Positions 21,252 to 32,731 of a stretch of DNA of 64,000 nucleotides are shown in pieces (position 1 is the first letter of the stretch; each line of letters opens with the position of its first letter). The translations under genes were made by a program, and so were the position numbers. The notes beneath the pieces were generated by a model. It saw only the letters and a program-made list of their open reading frames with translations. It did no database searches and was not told the origin of the DNA. This stretch comes from Cryptomeria japonica (Eukaryota > Streptophyta > Pinopsida > Cupressales > Cupressaceae), in assembly GCF_030272615.1 (NCBI RefSeq), contig NC_081409.1, positions 612,247,755-612,311,754 of the forward strand. The letters are read 5' to 3'.

Positions 21252-21903
21252 ACAGGTTGTTGTGCTTCTGGTAGCTTCTTTTTCTTGTCGATGGGATTTC
21301 TTATTTTTATTCATGCTCGAAGGTCTGCTAGTGCTTTGTTGCTCCTCTCCACTATTCTCACCATAGGGACATTTTGAAGCAAAGTGTCCTATTTTACCAT
21401 AGTTAAAACATTTGAAAGGTAATTTTCCTTTGTACTTACCGGATCCTCTTTTAAACTTCCTTACAAACTTTTCTACCACTGTATCTAAGTCTTCACTAGA
21501 TTCTCCATGAGTAATTTCCTCCTTACCTTTTTTCATGGAGTTGAAAGCATCCTCTTTCTCTGAAGTTCCTTCACTAGTTGTTCTAATCTCATAAGTGGTT
21601 AGGGACCTAGATAACTCATCCATTGAAAAGTTTTTCAGATCCTTGGCTTCTTCTATTGTAGAGAACTTTGTATCATACTTAGAAGTGAGGGATCTAAGTA
21701 CCTTTTTGACAATAACTTCATTAGATATATCCTCTCCAATTCCTCTAATAGTGTTCACCATTTCATCAACTCTTTGAAGATAATCAACAATTTTTTCTTC
21801 ATGTTTCATCTTCAAGCCTTCAAGCTGACCTCTTAGTGTTTGTAGTTTAGCCTCCTTGACCTTGACATCTCCTTCAAACAATCTCTTCAACTTATCCCAA
21901 GTT
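21252..21903 (-). pseudogene. Element E gag, central part with zinc knuckle
   Basis: Minus-strand reading WDKLKRLFEGDVKVKEAK, LQTLRGQLEGLKMK, DYLQRVDEMVNTIRG and VIVKKVLRSLTSKYD is the classic Copia UBN2 gag domain that assembles the particle. A CCHC knuckle, CFNYGKIGHFASKC (second Cys changed to Tyr), follows near 21400. The piece is bounded by solo LTR S on the right and element D on the left. It rejoins 23127-23401 (…CSFTKET then WDKL…) when S is removed. Confidence 0.88.
21899..21903. repeat. Target duplication of solo LTR S, left copy (AAGTT)
   Basis: Identical to 23127-23131. Confidence 0.85.
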
Positions 21904-23126
21904 TGTTGGCCATTTGGTGAAATTGATTATGTGTTGCATTGATGTTTTGTCATTGATGCCAACACTAGTTATTTGGATGCTTTACCGGCACCCTTCTGGT
22001 CACGGTAGGTTGAGTGGTTTCTAGTTGATTTGGATCTGACATGATCTGGCAGGCTTCGATATGATTTGGTGATGGAAATGGCTTGTTCATGATACTAATG
22101 CTCATATTCGGTCAGTTGGTTTTGGTCTGGTGATCGGATGCTATCCTGCTTGCTTGTAAGCTTGGTTTCTGGTTTCGGTGAGGGTTTCACCGGCAGAGAT
22201 TTTGATGAAGATCTTTGATGAATTGCATAAGTGGTGTTGGTACAGCTTCTAGTGGAGTTTAAGGATGTTGTTCATGATCATGTTTGAGACTTGGTGGATG
22301 GAGATCATTTTTGTAGCATGTGGACCTGTATTGGGTTCCGATTGATCTAGGTTATGGACTGGCTTTAATGTAATGTGTGGATTGGACCTCTCGATGTGTT
22401 TCTAGGATGTCTTATGTGTTGGATATTACTTTTTTGGTCTAAGGCTAACATGCTTTGTAAATATGTAATTGGTTTATTATCCGATGGCCGACCTAATTGT
22501 TTATGGTTGAGGGTTTGTATATATAGATGTAAGATCTCATTGTAGATCATCATGGTTATGTTAGAGGTCATGGTCAACGAATGTAATGTGCGAATAATGT
22601 AATATCATTTAGGCAGAGGATTTGGTCAATCATTGGAGATTGAATTGGGTGTAGGTAAGAGGATCTAGTCCTCTGATATTGAGCTTATCTAGAACTGTAC
22701 TCAGGCATAGGAGATGCTATCTTTTGCAGTTCAACACTTCTCCAGATTATAGTCTGGATTTTCATGTAGTTAGTGAGGCTCCTTTTGTGATGAGTAGTGT
22801 GCTCTAAGCTGTTGGCCTTCCTAAAAGTGCAGGCCCCTCAATTGTAATTCACATACTTATTGTAGAAGTATTATCTGACTGTGGGTAGGCTTCCCATTGT
22901 GGTTTTTCCCTTTACCGGGTTTTCCACGTATAAATCTTGGTGTCATATGGATAGTTTTTATTCTGTGATTATTTTTTGCGCTTAATTGGTTTAACCGCTA
23001 TTCTGGTATTAATGTTTTGGGTTCTAGTATTAATGTGTTTTACATCGCTAATAGTTTCGGTAATCTGTGATAACTGATTCACCCCCCCCCTCTCAGTTGT
23101 CTTCCAGTTATTTGAACTATCTAACA
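21904..23126 (+). mobile_element. Solo LTR S (1223 bp)
   Basis: Ends tgttggccatttgg and gaactatctaaca, with a perfect AAGTT duplication. It shows the same ttcaccccccccccctctcag tract near its 3' end as the other Copia LTRs here, but in the opposite orientation, so it reads plus strand. A TATA-like tatatatag sits at 22518-22526. There are no internal sequences or second LTR, as expected after LTR-LTR recombination. It lies within element E gag. Confidence 0.87.
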
Positions 23127-23401
23127 AAGTTTCCTTGGTGAATGAGCAGTGCATGACCTTAACAAACTCATTGTCAGGCAATCCACTAATAATAGAATTC
23201 TTGGCCTTGGCATTACTTTCATACTCCTTCTTAGCATTCAGATCTATAGGGGAAGCATTAGGGGTAGTATACCCACTCTTCACAAACATCCAAACATCAA
23301 AACCTAGGGAGGACATAATTTTCCATTATTTTTCTCCAGAAGGCATAGTTGGTACCATCAAGCATGGGAGCTTTAGAGGAGGAGGATTCATTCCTTGCCA
23401 T
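23127..23401 (-). pseudogene. Element E gag, N-terminal part
   Basis: Starts at ATG 23401 with MARNESSSSKAPMLDGTNY then AFWR, the typical Copia gag start (a short acidic-polar lead then L(D/N)G.NY..W). It continues through a frame change to SLGFDVWMFVKSGYTTP and LPDNEFVKVMHCSFTKE, and is cut by solo LTR S at 23127. The start choice rests on position shortly downstream of the primer site and on family similarity. Confidence 0.85.
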
Positions 23402-23462
23402 TGTGTTCTTAAACCAGAATCTACCCAAGCTAGAGAAATCTTTGAACAATAGGGAACCTAAG

Positions 23463-23474
23463 GCTTTGATACCA
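23463..23474 (-). promoter_or_regulatory. Element E primer-binding site
   Basis: The complement is TGGTATCAAAGC, one base from the canonical initiator-tRNA-Met site TGGTATCAGAGC. It lies two bases inside the LTR end. Confidence 0.9.
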
Positions 23475-23476
23475 AT

Positions 23477-24944
23477 TGTAGAACACAAGATATCACTGAG
23501 AGGGGGGTGAATTAGTGATTATAAACAATTTCAAACAGTGTGAGTGCAACCGGTAGAATAATGAAAATATTAACAAGAAAACACACACAAGAGCACATCA
23601 CATAACACAAGATATATGAGGAAACCCCAATGTGGGAAAAACCTCAGTGAGAAATAATGCTAGAGATCTACTGCTCCAATCCATCCTCACAATGAAATAA
23701 TTGTCTTACAATGTTTTAAGGCACCAACCCAAGGAGCACCATTCCCTAGAAATTTATGGGAACCTACCCAAAGGAGCACCAACCCCTAATCAATTATGAG
23801 AACCAACTCAAGGAGCACCAACCCCTACACCAAGAACCCACTTAGTTAAATACAATGAGATATAAAACAATACTATTATCAGCACCTTGCTACAAATGAA
23901 TTTTGCAGCTCCTACAAACAATCATGTCTGACGGTTGAACTCTTTTCTATCACGCAGCCTCTTCTCTACCAGTTCTTAGTTCTCTATGTCTTAATTCTCT
24001 TCTACTTATCTCTTTCCTTTCCAGACATCCTCTAATACTCACTCTTCTATCCTTTGCTCTCTATTGCTATCTTACTGATTCAAACACTATTGGTTTAATA
24101 GACTATTATGCTCTCTAATAGTTTACCAGTTACCTTAAGTCTTGTCGGTTAAACCATTCTTACCGTTTCTTAGTCTAACACTCAGTCACTTCAATATTTT
24201 TACTATCAACACTTAGACTGATCAACTCTCACCTAGAAGAATCACACTTTCACAGACTGGTCAACTCTCACCTAGCAGAATCACACTTTCTCATCATCAT
24301 CTTAGATCTTCGATCTGCACATTTATAATCATGCTTTCCTGCCAAAATGAAAGTTCAAACTTTACGGGCCTAAGGTTTTCTTCACCGACCACAATCTGTA
24401 TCAAATCAAATCAGATCTTATCTCTGGGATTGACAACTTGCAACAAATCAAACATTATCGCCATTTTTTATATGTTCACTATATATAGCAAACTAGATCA
24501 TGTTCATCAACCTTCATTTCATCAACCCAGTTGTTTGGTTTTGATCTGCTTCGAGCCGCAATCCTCTCCAATTGATCCCTAATTTTCATAGTTGACATTT
24601 AATATTGACCTAATTGGCAACTACCTTGTCAATGCACTATTCACCTACCACAACATGTTCCCCACCTGGAGTCGACGTGTTATCTCTTTCGACATCCAAC
24701 TTATTTGATTATGTTGGTTCAAACTTGGTCTCTAACTAAACATATTACCGATATACACTAAACGGTTAACCTCAATGTCATGCACTTATCTATTTTGTCA
24801 ATTAGGTCATGTTAACCCGAACTACTCTCAGGTCTGTATTCACCTCCTCAATCTATATGATCTGGCAACCATTCAATTTTTTTTTTCAATTTTGTTTGTC
24901 TTCCCTTCAATTTGTCTCTTTTCTTTCTTATCAGTTGACATACT
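23477..24944 (-). repeat. Element E LTR, larger part
   Basis: Begins tgtagaacacaagatatcactgagaggggggtgaattag and carries the gatgtgggaaaaacctcag-type block seen in the other Copia LTRs. B interrupts it at 24945. Together with 31796-31899 the LTR is about 1.57 kb. Around 23700-23850 there are repeats of (c)aaggagcaccaacccct. No gene is present. Confidence 0.8.
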
Positions 24945-25885
24945 TGTTGGAATCCAATAACACTGAGAAGGGGTGGTGAATCAGTGTTATACGGGGAAGG
25001 CCGATTTTAACCTTATTAAAACATGCATACACCAACCGGTATACCAATACATACATAATTGAAAGAAGTAATTCAACCAATAATCCAATCACATAAATGA
25101 GAACCATAACATAGAATTATACGTAGAAAACCTCAAAGAGGAAAAACCATGGTGGGATTTGTGACCCACAATATCAATCCACTGGCCATATGAAGATATA
25201 TTACAAAATATAAGGGGGCTGCACTTGCAGGAAGGCTTACAGCCTAGAGCACACTTCTCAATCACAAAAGAAGTCTCACTGACTACATATAAATCTAGAC
25301 TACAATCTAGAGAAGTGTTGAACTGTAAAAGATAGCATCTTCTATGCCATAATATAGTTCTGGTTAAGCTATGTATGTTCCAGTCTAAAACTCTAAACCC
25401 TTTACCAGAATAACCCTTACATAAATATCCTCACATACATAATCTCTCTGATATATTTCACATCATATTACATCCACATCTCCATTATTATTACAATACA
25501 TTATCCATTTAAAAATGATCTAATCCAACTGACCTATATACCCTATACAACCTATCATGTCTTATGTCGACTTACAAAGATTATTAGAATATCAAATTAC
25601 ATGTCAGATAGATAACATAAATACATGAATATCAAAAACAATTGTCGATGCTGGATCCAAGAGATGTCGGCCTCCAATACCGATAACCATTATTCTAAAC
25701 CATGTCCGCCAGCATTGTTGGTAACTAAAGAAATCTTTCCATCATGTCGGTGCCGGTGTTGGTTTAGTGTCTATGAAGTGCATGTTGGTACACAACTAAA
25801 CCAAAACATGAAGCCAAAACTAAATACCATGTTGCAATCAATGACAACAAAGTGAAGCCAACCAATTGAGTGTCAATTGCCAACA
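24945..25885 (-). repeat. Element B 3' LTR (941 bp)
   Basis: tgttggaatccaataac … gtcaattgccaaca. Contains gaggaaaaaccatggtgggatttgtgacc-type and gcacttgcaggaaggc-type blocks shared with A and C. Confidence 0.9.
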
Positions 25886-25900
25886 ATATCCCCCTTTGGA
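25886..25900 (-). promoter_or_regulatory. Element B polypurine tract
   Basis: The plus strand reads atatccccctttgga directly inside the 3' LTR; the complement is purine-rich, as in A and C. Confidence 0.75.
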
Positions 25901-26153
25901 ATTGATGGCAACACTCATGTGAAAAATGGTCAAGGTTTCATCTATCGGTTTCATCCTGCCTACTCCCCCTGAGCTGAATATTCATTAATGCAAAATACTC
26001 CATATTTCCATAGATCTCCATATCTCCCCTTATGAATGCAACTCCTTTTCCTTTTTCACATCTATATCACTCCCCCTTTGACATCAATGCCATCAAAAAT
26101 TTCAAAAGAATGTCAAAGATCCAAAACAGTACAATGAATATCCCAAAAATATC

Positions 26154-29100
26154 TTACCAGAGCTTAATAAATTTAAAAATTTCTGGATATGCCTTCTCCA
26201 ATAGTTCAAGATAAGTATCCCAACCAGATTTGAAAGTATCAAAAATAGATACAAATCCATTAAGTATATGTGCAAATGATTCTTTCTCACTTATCTTTGT
26301 CAGTGTGGGCTTTCCAACCATATCCATACATTCTTTCTTATGTACACTAAGTAAATCCAACTGAGGACTCACCAAGCCTCTAAGACTTCTGGCTCTTCTT
26401 ATGATTTTGTCTTTTTCTTTCTCAAGAAAAAAAATTTGGCCTTCCAAAACCAAAATTTGACCATCAATGGATGTAGTCAATGAAGTCAATCCATCAAAAG
26501 AATTAGTTATGCTTGCAATTTTCTCCTGAAATTCCTTAATCTTCTTATCCACATTAACTATAAGTATATCTGTGTTACAACATACTGTGTATATATTTGT
26601 ACATTGTTTCAAAGAATTGTCTATCAGTTTCATCTTTTCATCAATCTTCTTCTTCTCAGATTCAATCACCTTATCAAACGCAGCTCTTTTAGCTTATGTG
26701 AACCTCTCCAGTGCTTGATTGTTTGAAATCTGCTGCAAGGATTGAAAATCCTTTGAAATGTGCTCAATAATTGTCTTAATCTTGTCGGATGGGCTCGCTT
26801 CCCTGTCAATCTTGCACTCCAAGACTATTCTATGTAAAATAGCGATAGACTAATCAATAATCCCTTTATCCGTAGATCCCTCCTTCATTAATTTTTGTGT
26901 AGTCATCATCATGAGTTCAATAGGACTCATCTCGGTTATGTTTTTCTTTACAACCTGCGAGGTGTCAATTGACAACAATGATGGACCTACTACCGGTTCC
27001 CTGTCGGATTCCCCTTTCTTCTCCTCTGATGATTTATCATTTAAATCTTCCTCACTTGCACCGGTGGCTTCGCCACTTGGTGTAGTCTCTGTAACTATTG
27101 GTTCTCCTATAGGAACTGTAACCTCAACCTTTACAGTTGTATCCAGAGGACTGTTATCCTCGACATTAGTATCCTGTACAATATTAAGATTTTCACTCTT
27201 TGTATTTGTCAGTATCTTAACATTTGTCTGTAAACTTGTATCTATCGGGGGCTTGATTTCCACTATCTTAATGTTCTTAAAAAATGAGGGTGAAGTACCC
27301 ATAATACCCTTTCCTTTTCCTTCAACCGGGGCATCTACAATGTCTGTCTTTGATTCTGGTGAAGTAAAGAAACCTTTGTTCTATCCTAAGAACTTAACCC
27401 ATTCCTTGTGGGTCTCCTTTATTATCTCATTTACCTTTCCTAGCATCAGACTAGTTATTCTATGTTTGTTGTTAAAGACTTTTCTATCTGCCACCTCAAG
27501 TGTCCTTTCCATATCCTTTGGAGTAATAGAAACACAAATAGATAACAATTCTTGAATTTCTATGTGTTTGTCTTCTTGCATTGCTGACAGTCTCCTAGCA
27601 TCTAACATATCATACAATTTTGTTGGTATTTGATCTTCAATTTCTGTTAAGGCTTTCTTATAAATATCCAAATATAATAATATTGCTTCCTCTACCTCTC
27701 TTTGTTCATCATCCTCTAAATGTTCATAATAAAACTATAGATTCTTTAACATGCCCTCCTTAGTTATTTCATCAACTAATTATTCACAAGTTTTTAATGG
27801 AATGATAGTTACAGTACCACATTGAATAGCCACATCAATGTCATTCTACTTCTTCCTTCTTGCAGTACCAGATGGAGCTAAAGGTGTTGCTTTTGGTGTT
27901 TGTTTCTGTGCCAGTAACTTGAATGTAACTTTCCTAACTGGTTTCTTTTTAGCCTCTACTTTTGTTTCCTCTATTTTCTTCCTTACAACCCTTTTGAATG
28001 CCAGGGGTGTATCATCCTCAGATTCAGACTCAGCTATGATAGACTCAATGAATACTTCTAGTTCTTTCCTCTTCCTTCCTTTCTCCAGGACAACATCAAT
28101 TAATTCTTTGATTTCTTGTGAAACCTTCTCTACAAACTATTTGTCTTTTCCTTCCTACTTCTCTCTCTTCTTCTGGTTGAACTTTGTTTCAACCTCTTGT
28201 GTTTTCTATTTTGTAGTACCATAGGGCTTCTCTACCTCATCAATAAGTGCATCAATCAACATTTTTGCATATGAATCAAGGATCTGTGTATCAACTTCAT
28301 AGCCCATTTCCTCAATCCAAATCTTTTGGGGCTTAGCCGCTTTCATAAGTATTTCATCTTTCTTCACCATGAAGCATGTGTCAGTTGGATATTTCTCAAC
28401 AATATGCTTAGGAACCCTTTCCCTTGATTTCATAGACTTTTGGAATCCCTTAAAATATCCCCATACTTTATCATCTCTCTGACTGCCTAAAGTAGCAATT
28501 GACTGTTTCAATTGTCTCCCTACCAGGATATCAAATGCCCATTGCCTCTTCCCAAAACTGAGAGTGTCATTCATGAAAAATAACATTAAGTAGATAATTA
28601 TGTTTCCATACTGGAAAGTCCCTTTCTTTTCACCTTTAATCTTTCCTAGGTTTATTAATAACTCATCTAACATCCAACTGCATAGATCCAATTTCTCATT
28701 TTCTCTCATCATTTTGTAAGCTGCAAAAATATAGGAGCTAGAAACAAAATTCAGTCGGTTTGGCTAAGTTACCTTATAACCCTTGATCATGCTACTGAAT
28801 ATTATGTCTGTGTCGGTAATAGTGATTATTCTCATAGATCTTCTGCCAGATATCGTATCGGTGATTTTGTTGACATAATCATTCGAAACCTTCTTATCTG
28901 GACATTGCCCAACCTGTGGTAAACCAGTGATTGCCTTGATGGCTTCCTTGGTGATCTTCTAAGGTCTATCCAACTAGATAAACTCCCCATTTACTCTTCT
29001 CAAAATATACCTTATGGTTTCATCTTTGAATTCCAAAATGTCTAGAATGTCAGTAATCCCTAAGTCTTCAATGTGTTTATATGTGGGTTTGATCTTTCTA

Positions 29101-29354
29101 GAATCTCCCATAATCTCACTCATGTCCATGCTCTTTATATCACATGTCCCCAAATCCTCAATGTGAAAATGTATGTATTCCCTAAAGTCTTCAACACAAA
29201 CAACTCCCTCTGGAACATGGTAAAATGCTCCAACCAAATCTTCCAAGGTAGCCACATGTCGATACTGCTTGAAAATTGTCTTGGGGCGGTCCTTGACTTC
29301 TACTACAGTCAAATTTGCAACAAAGATAGGAATAGATGATGATCATGCTTCCAT
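26154..29354 (-). pseudogene. Element B ORF2, unrecognised accessory protein, decayed by stops only
   Basis: From ATG 29354 to the stop at 26154 one frame stays readable for about 1,066 codons, broken only by stop codons (for example after MEA, after NGEFI and after YGTTK). It aligns with A ORF2 along its length: RPKTIFKQ against RPVFQII, GAFYHVPEGVVC against GAFSQIPKGVVY, INLGKIKGEKKGTFQYGN against DNLGKIKKDKKGTFKFGN, and FDILVGRQL against YDISVGKQL. It is the most diverged of the three copies, which shows a long-maintained family. A Thr/Glu/Val-rich linker and C-terminal coiled coil (about 26670-26154) end the protein. Function unknown. Confidence 0.72.
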
Positions 29355-29662
29355 GTTTAAATATAAATACCTTTTAATCGCTTCCAGTGAAAAACCTTAA
29401 CAAATTCTCCCAGTCATCGGTGAAATCGCTCAAGAAGATATCTGATCACACTGAACAACCTTTGATTGCTCTTAATCACTCTTAATCACACTGAAATTGC
29501 TCTGAATGCAAGGTGATCAATAATGAAGTGAATTCGACCTTTTAACCTCCAAGACAAACCCTAATCTTTCATTGACATCAATGTCTGGAAAATCTTCAAG
29601 AACCTCTTCTTGAGGTATATGCAGTATCTTCATGAATTTTTCCTACCCCTAGGGCATCTACC

Positions 29663-30784
29663 TTAGTTACTCGATGACCTACCTATCAATGCAAGAGCAA
29701 CCTCCTCTATTGGATAATTAATCAGTGCATTTCCATCTACTGATTGTTCTTCAGTCTTCTTGACCCATCTATGAGTATGATCTTGTCGGATTTCACTAAC
29801 CTTTTCTTTCCCTTTCTCATTTGATCCTCCATTACCAACCGGTGGATTTTTTCTTCTAGAAAATTTAGCAATATGTCCAATCTCATTACATGCATAACAT
29901 GTAACATTGTTCTTTTGAATTGCTTTGATAAAACCAGTATAATTGCTTGACCTGCACTGATTAACCATATGTCCAAAATTTCCACATGCATAGCATTTAA
30001 CATTCATTCTACAATCTTTTGTCTTATGACCATACTTATTACATTTAGAACATTTATCAGGAGCAAAATCAGGGCTCTGATTTTCTCTATTTCTACATTG
30101 CCTAGCCATGTGACCAAATCTATTGCAAACAAAACATCGACCATTAAGTTTATATGTATTAAATTGCCTTACCTGTGTCTTATGGTTTTGATCTTCATTA
30201 GCAGTACTAGAACTCTGTCCTTGCTCAAATCCAAGTCCACTGGAATCTCCAATCTTCCTTTTTCTCTTCAACAACTCATCTAGTTGTGCTAAACTAATCT
30301 TGAATTTTTCTTTATACTCACTTGCAGTAGTTAGATATTCTCTCAAAATTATCATTTGTCTCTCAAGCTCTTGTTCATTACTCTGGGATTGTACTAAATC
30401 AGTTCTCAACATATCATTCTCATGAACCAACCTATCACATTCTTCAAATTTGTTCTTCAGGGATACAACAAGATTTTCTTCCTTTTTCTTCTAGTCCTCA
30501 ATCTTCTTAGACATTCTCATAGTTAGAGCTTGCATTTCATTTCTCATAACCATGTTCTCCTAACTCAATTTCTGACATTGTTCCTTAAGTGCATCTTTCT
30601 CTTCATCATCCTAATTTTGCAAAAGTTCCTTCCTCCTAGATTGAACAGATGATAGCCTCTCCTACAGGATAAGAATGAATTCCTTAGCAGAATTCAATTC
30701 ATCTTTTATCTTTAAGTTCTTCAACCTTTCAGCATCATAATATTCAAGTGCCATCTCAAGTTGCTTCTCCAAACCCATGTCCAT
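29663..30784 (-). pseudogene. Element B gag-like ORF: coiled coil and four zinc knuckles
   Basis: Likely start is ATG 30784 (MDMGLEKQLEMALEYYDAE), matching the A gag start. A heptad-rich coiled coil with several in-frame stops is followed by GLGFEQGQSSS. Four knuckles come next: CFVCNRFGHMARQC, CSKCNKYGHKTKDC, CYACGNFGHMVNQC and CYACNEIGHIAKFS, the last having lost its final Cys. The region from 30430 to 29663 is open. Zinc knuckles of this type bind the element RNA during packaging. The UBN2 half of Copia gag is missing, as in A and C. Confidence 0.8.
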
Positions 30785-30838
30785 GGATTCTGGATTCAGG
30801 ATCTTCCTCAAGTTGTTAAACTTCCTCCGAGGCAGAAG

Positions 30839-30850
30839 GCTCTTATATCA
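30839..30850 (-). promoter_or_regulatory. Element B primer-binding site, mutated
   Basis: The complement is TGATATAAGAGC, against the canonical TGGTATCAGAGC: two changes, two bases inside the LTR. Confidence 0.75.
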
Positions 30851-30852
30851 AT

Positions 30853-31790
30853 TATTGGAATCTAATAACATGGAGACGGCGGGGATAAATCACTTTTATA
30901 TCGAGAAGTCCAATTTTAACCTTATTAAAACATGCATACACCAATCGTTATACTAGTACATACAGAATTGAAAGAAGTAAAGCAACCAATAAGCCAATCA
31001 CATAAATGAGAACCATAACACATAGAATTATACAATGAAAACCTAAAAGAGGAAAAACCACAGTGGGATTTGTGACCCACAATATCAATCCACTAGCCAT
31101 ATGAAGAGATGTTACAAAATACAAGGGGCATGCACTTGCAAGAAGGCTTACAGCCTAGAGCACACTGCTCAATCACAAAAAGAGCCTCACTGACTACATA
31201 TAAATCCAGACTATAATCCAGAGAAGTGTTGAATTGCAACAAATAGCATCTTCTATGCCAGAATACAGTTCCGATTAAGCTATGTCTATTCCAATCTGAA
31301 ACCCTAAACCCTTTACCAGAATAACCCTTACATAAATATCCTCACATACATAATCTCTCTGATATATTTTGCATCATATTACATCCACTTCTCCATTATT
31401 ATTACAATAGCTTATCCATTTTAAAATGATCTAATCCAACTGATCTATATACCCTATACAAATTATCATGCCTTATGTCAGCTTACAAAGATTATTAAAA
31501 TATCAAATTACATGTCGGCTAGATAACATAAATACATGAATATCAAAAACAATTATCGATGTCGGATCCAAGAGATGTCAGCCTCCAATACTGATAACCA
31601 TTATTCTGAACCATGTTAGCCAGCATTGCCGATAACCAAAGAAATCCTTCTATCATGTTGGTGTCGGTGTAGTGTCTGTGAAGTTCTTGTTAGTACACAA
31701 CTGAACCAAAACATGAAGCCGGAACAAAATACCATGTTGCCATCAATGACAACATAGTGAAACCAACCAATTGAGTGTCAATTGCCAACA
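30853..31790 (-). repeat. Element B 5' LTR (938 bp)
   Basis: tattggaatctaataac … gtcaattgccaaca; the first TG has become TA. Otherwise collinear with the 3' LTR. Confidence 0.88.
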
Positions 31791-31795
31791 ATACT

Positions 31796-31899
31796 TATCA
31801 GTTGGAATCAACATGTCAACAATCTCTAATACTTCTGCTTGCATATCGGTAACATTAACTTGTATATCAGTTGACATCAATGACAACACAATGCCAACA
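31796..31899 (-). repeat. Element E LTR, terminal part beyond element B
   Basis: Resumes with tatcagttgg after the B target duplication and ends tgacaacacaatgccaaca, the same type of LTR end as A and B. Confidence 0.75.
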
Positions 31900-32690
31900 A
31901 CCTACACTTAGCAGCCTTGTGCCCAAATTTGTTGCAAGCATAGCAATATACATTGAATGACTAAATATTTTTATCATAGTTTGTATTCATATATTTATTC
32001 CACACCATCATATTTCTACACTCATTTGCCTTATGTCAAAACTTATTTCAATAATATAATTGACCATTAAATGAATGAGATTTGATTTGACTTCTACATT
32101 CACCAACTCTATGTCCAAACTTATCGCATAAAACACAAATACCTCATTTGAAAAGGAAGTTTCCTAAAATTCTTCTTTTTTTGAACTGAAATGAAACCTT
32201 TTTATCCTTCAATTCATGCTTGATCCTTTCCTTCCCTTTATCCTCTTTTTTGGGAGTCTTATAGCATTAACCTTTTTTAAAACCAAGCTCGTCTTTATAT
32301 TTAGATCTTTTGAGCACTTAGCATCACATCAAGTATTTCACTCCCTCCTTTAATCTTCAATCTCTTGTTAATTTTCTTTTTTTTCTTCTTTCAACTCTTT
32401 CCTCAACAAGACTAGTTCTTCAAGTTTTGTACATTCTCTAGATTCAATATGCACTAGCTTGTTTCAAGATCATCAATTGTCTTCTTTCCATCTTCAACAT
32501 GATTTCTTAGATAACCAATGTGTTCTTATGCTTTCTTGTTATTTTCTCTACTTTCATCCAAATCAGCAACAACATATCTCAATTCTCCTTCCATTTACAC
32601 TATATCTTGAATGTCCCATTCATGTTGTTCTATAGAATCCATACCTTTCTCAATTTCAATAATTGTGTTCAAATTTTGGATCTACCTCAG
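31900..32690 (-). pseudogene. Element I gag remnant with three zinc knuckles
   Basis: Minus-strand reading gives CVLCDKFGHRVGEC, then a damaged knuckle (YYxNKFxHKANEC, where x marks stops) and CYACNKFGHKAAKC, separated by Asn/Ser-rich spacers. Upstream (32140-32690) is a Lys/Glu-rich region consistent with a decayed coiled coil. The layout resembles the gag of A, B and C more than that of E. It is truncated at 31900 by insertion of E. Heavily decayed, with no intact frame. Confidence 0.65.
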
Positions 32691-32717
32691 TTGTTAGACC
32701 ATTTCTTCAAGAACCTT

Positions 32718-32729
32718 AATTTCATACCA
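32718..32729 (-). promoter_or_regulatory. Element I primer-binding site, degenerate
   Basis: The complement is TGGTATGAAATT, keeping the first six bases of the tRNA-Met site; it lies two bases inside the LTR start at 32732. Confidence 0.55.
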
Positions 32730-32731
32730 AT

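Larger units (their letters stand above)
24945..31790 (-). mobile_element. Element B: complete pol-less LTR retroelement (6846 bp)
   Basis: Minus-strand element with LTRs at 24945-25885 and 30853-31790 and a perfect target duplication ATACT (24940-24944 and 31791-31795). The order is the same as in A and C: LTR, degenerate primer site, coiled-coil/four-knuckle gag, ORF2, polypurine tract, LTR. No pol is present. Its LTRs are clearly more diverged from each other than those of D, so it is older. It lies in the LTR of element E. Confidence 0.92.
8339..31899 (-). mobile_element. Element E: Sirevirus-like Copia backbone carrying nested insertions
   Basis: Minus-strand Copia element whose right LTR is 23477-24944 plus 31796-31899, split by B. 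Reading leftwards are the primer site, gag with UBN2-like region and zinc knuckle, a charged linker, a second zinc knuckle, protease and integrase. Reverse transcriptase and the other LTR would lie left of the window, beyond G and A. Removing S, D and F rejoins the gag reading frame exactly at their 5-bp target duplications. E itself lies in the gag of element I; 31900-31904 (accta) is the expected target duplication. Confidence 0.85.
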
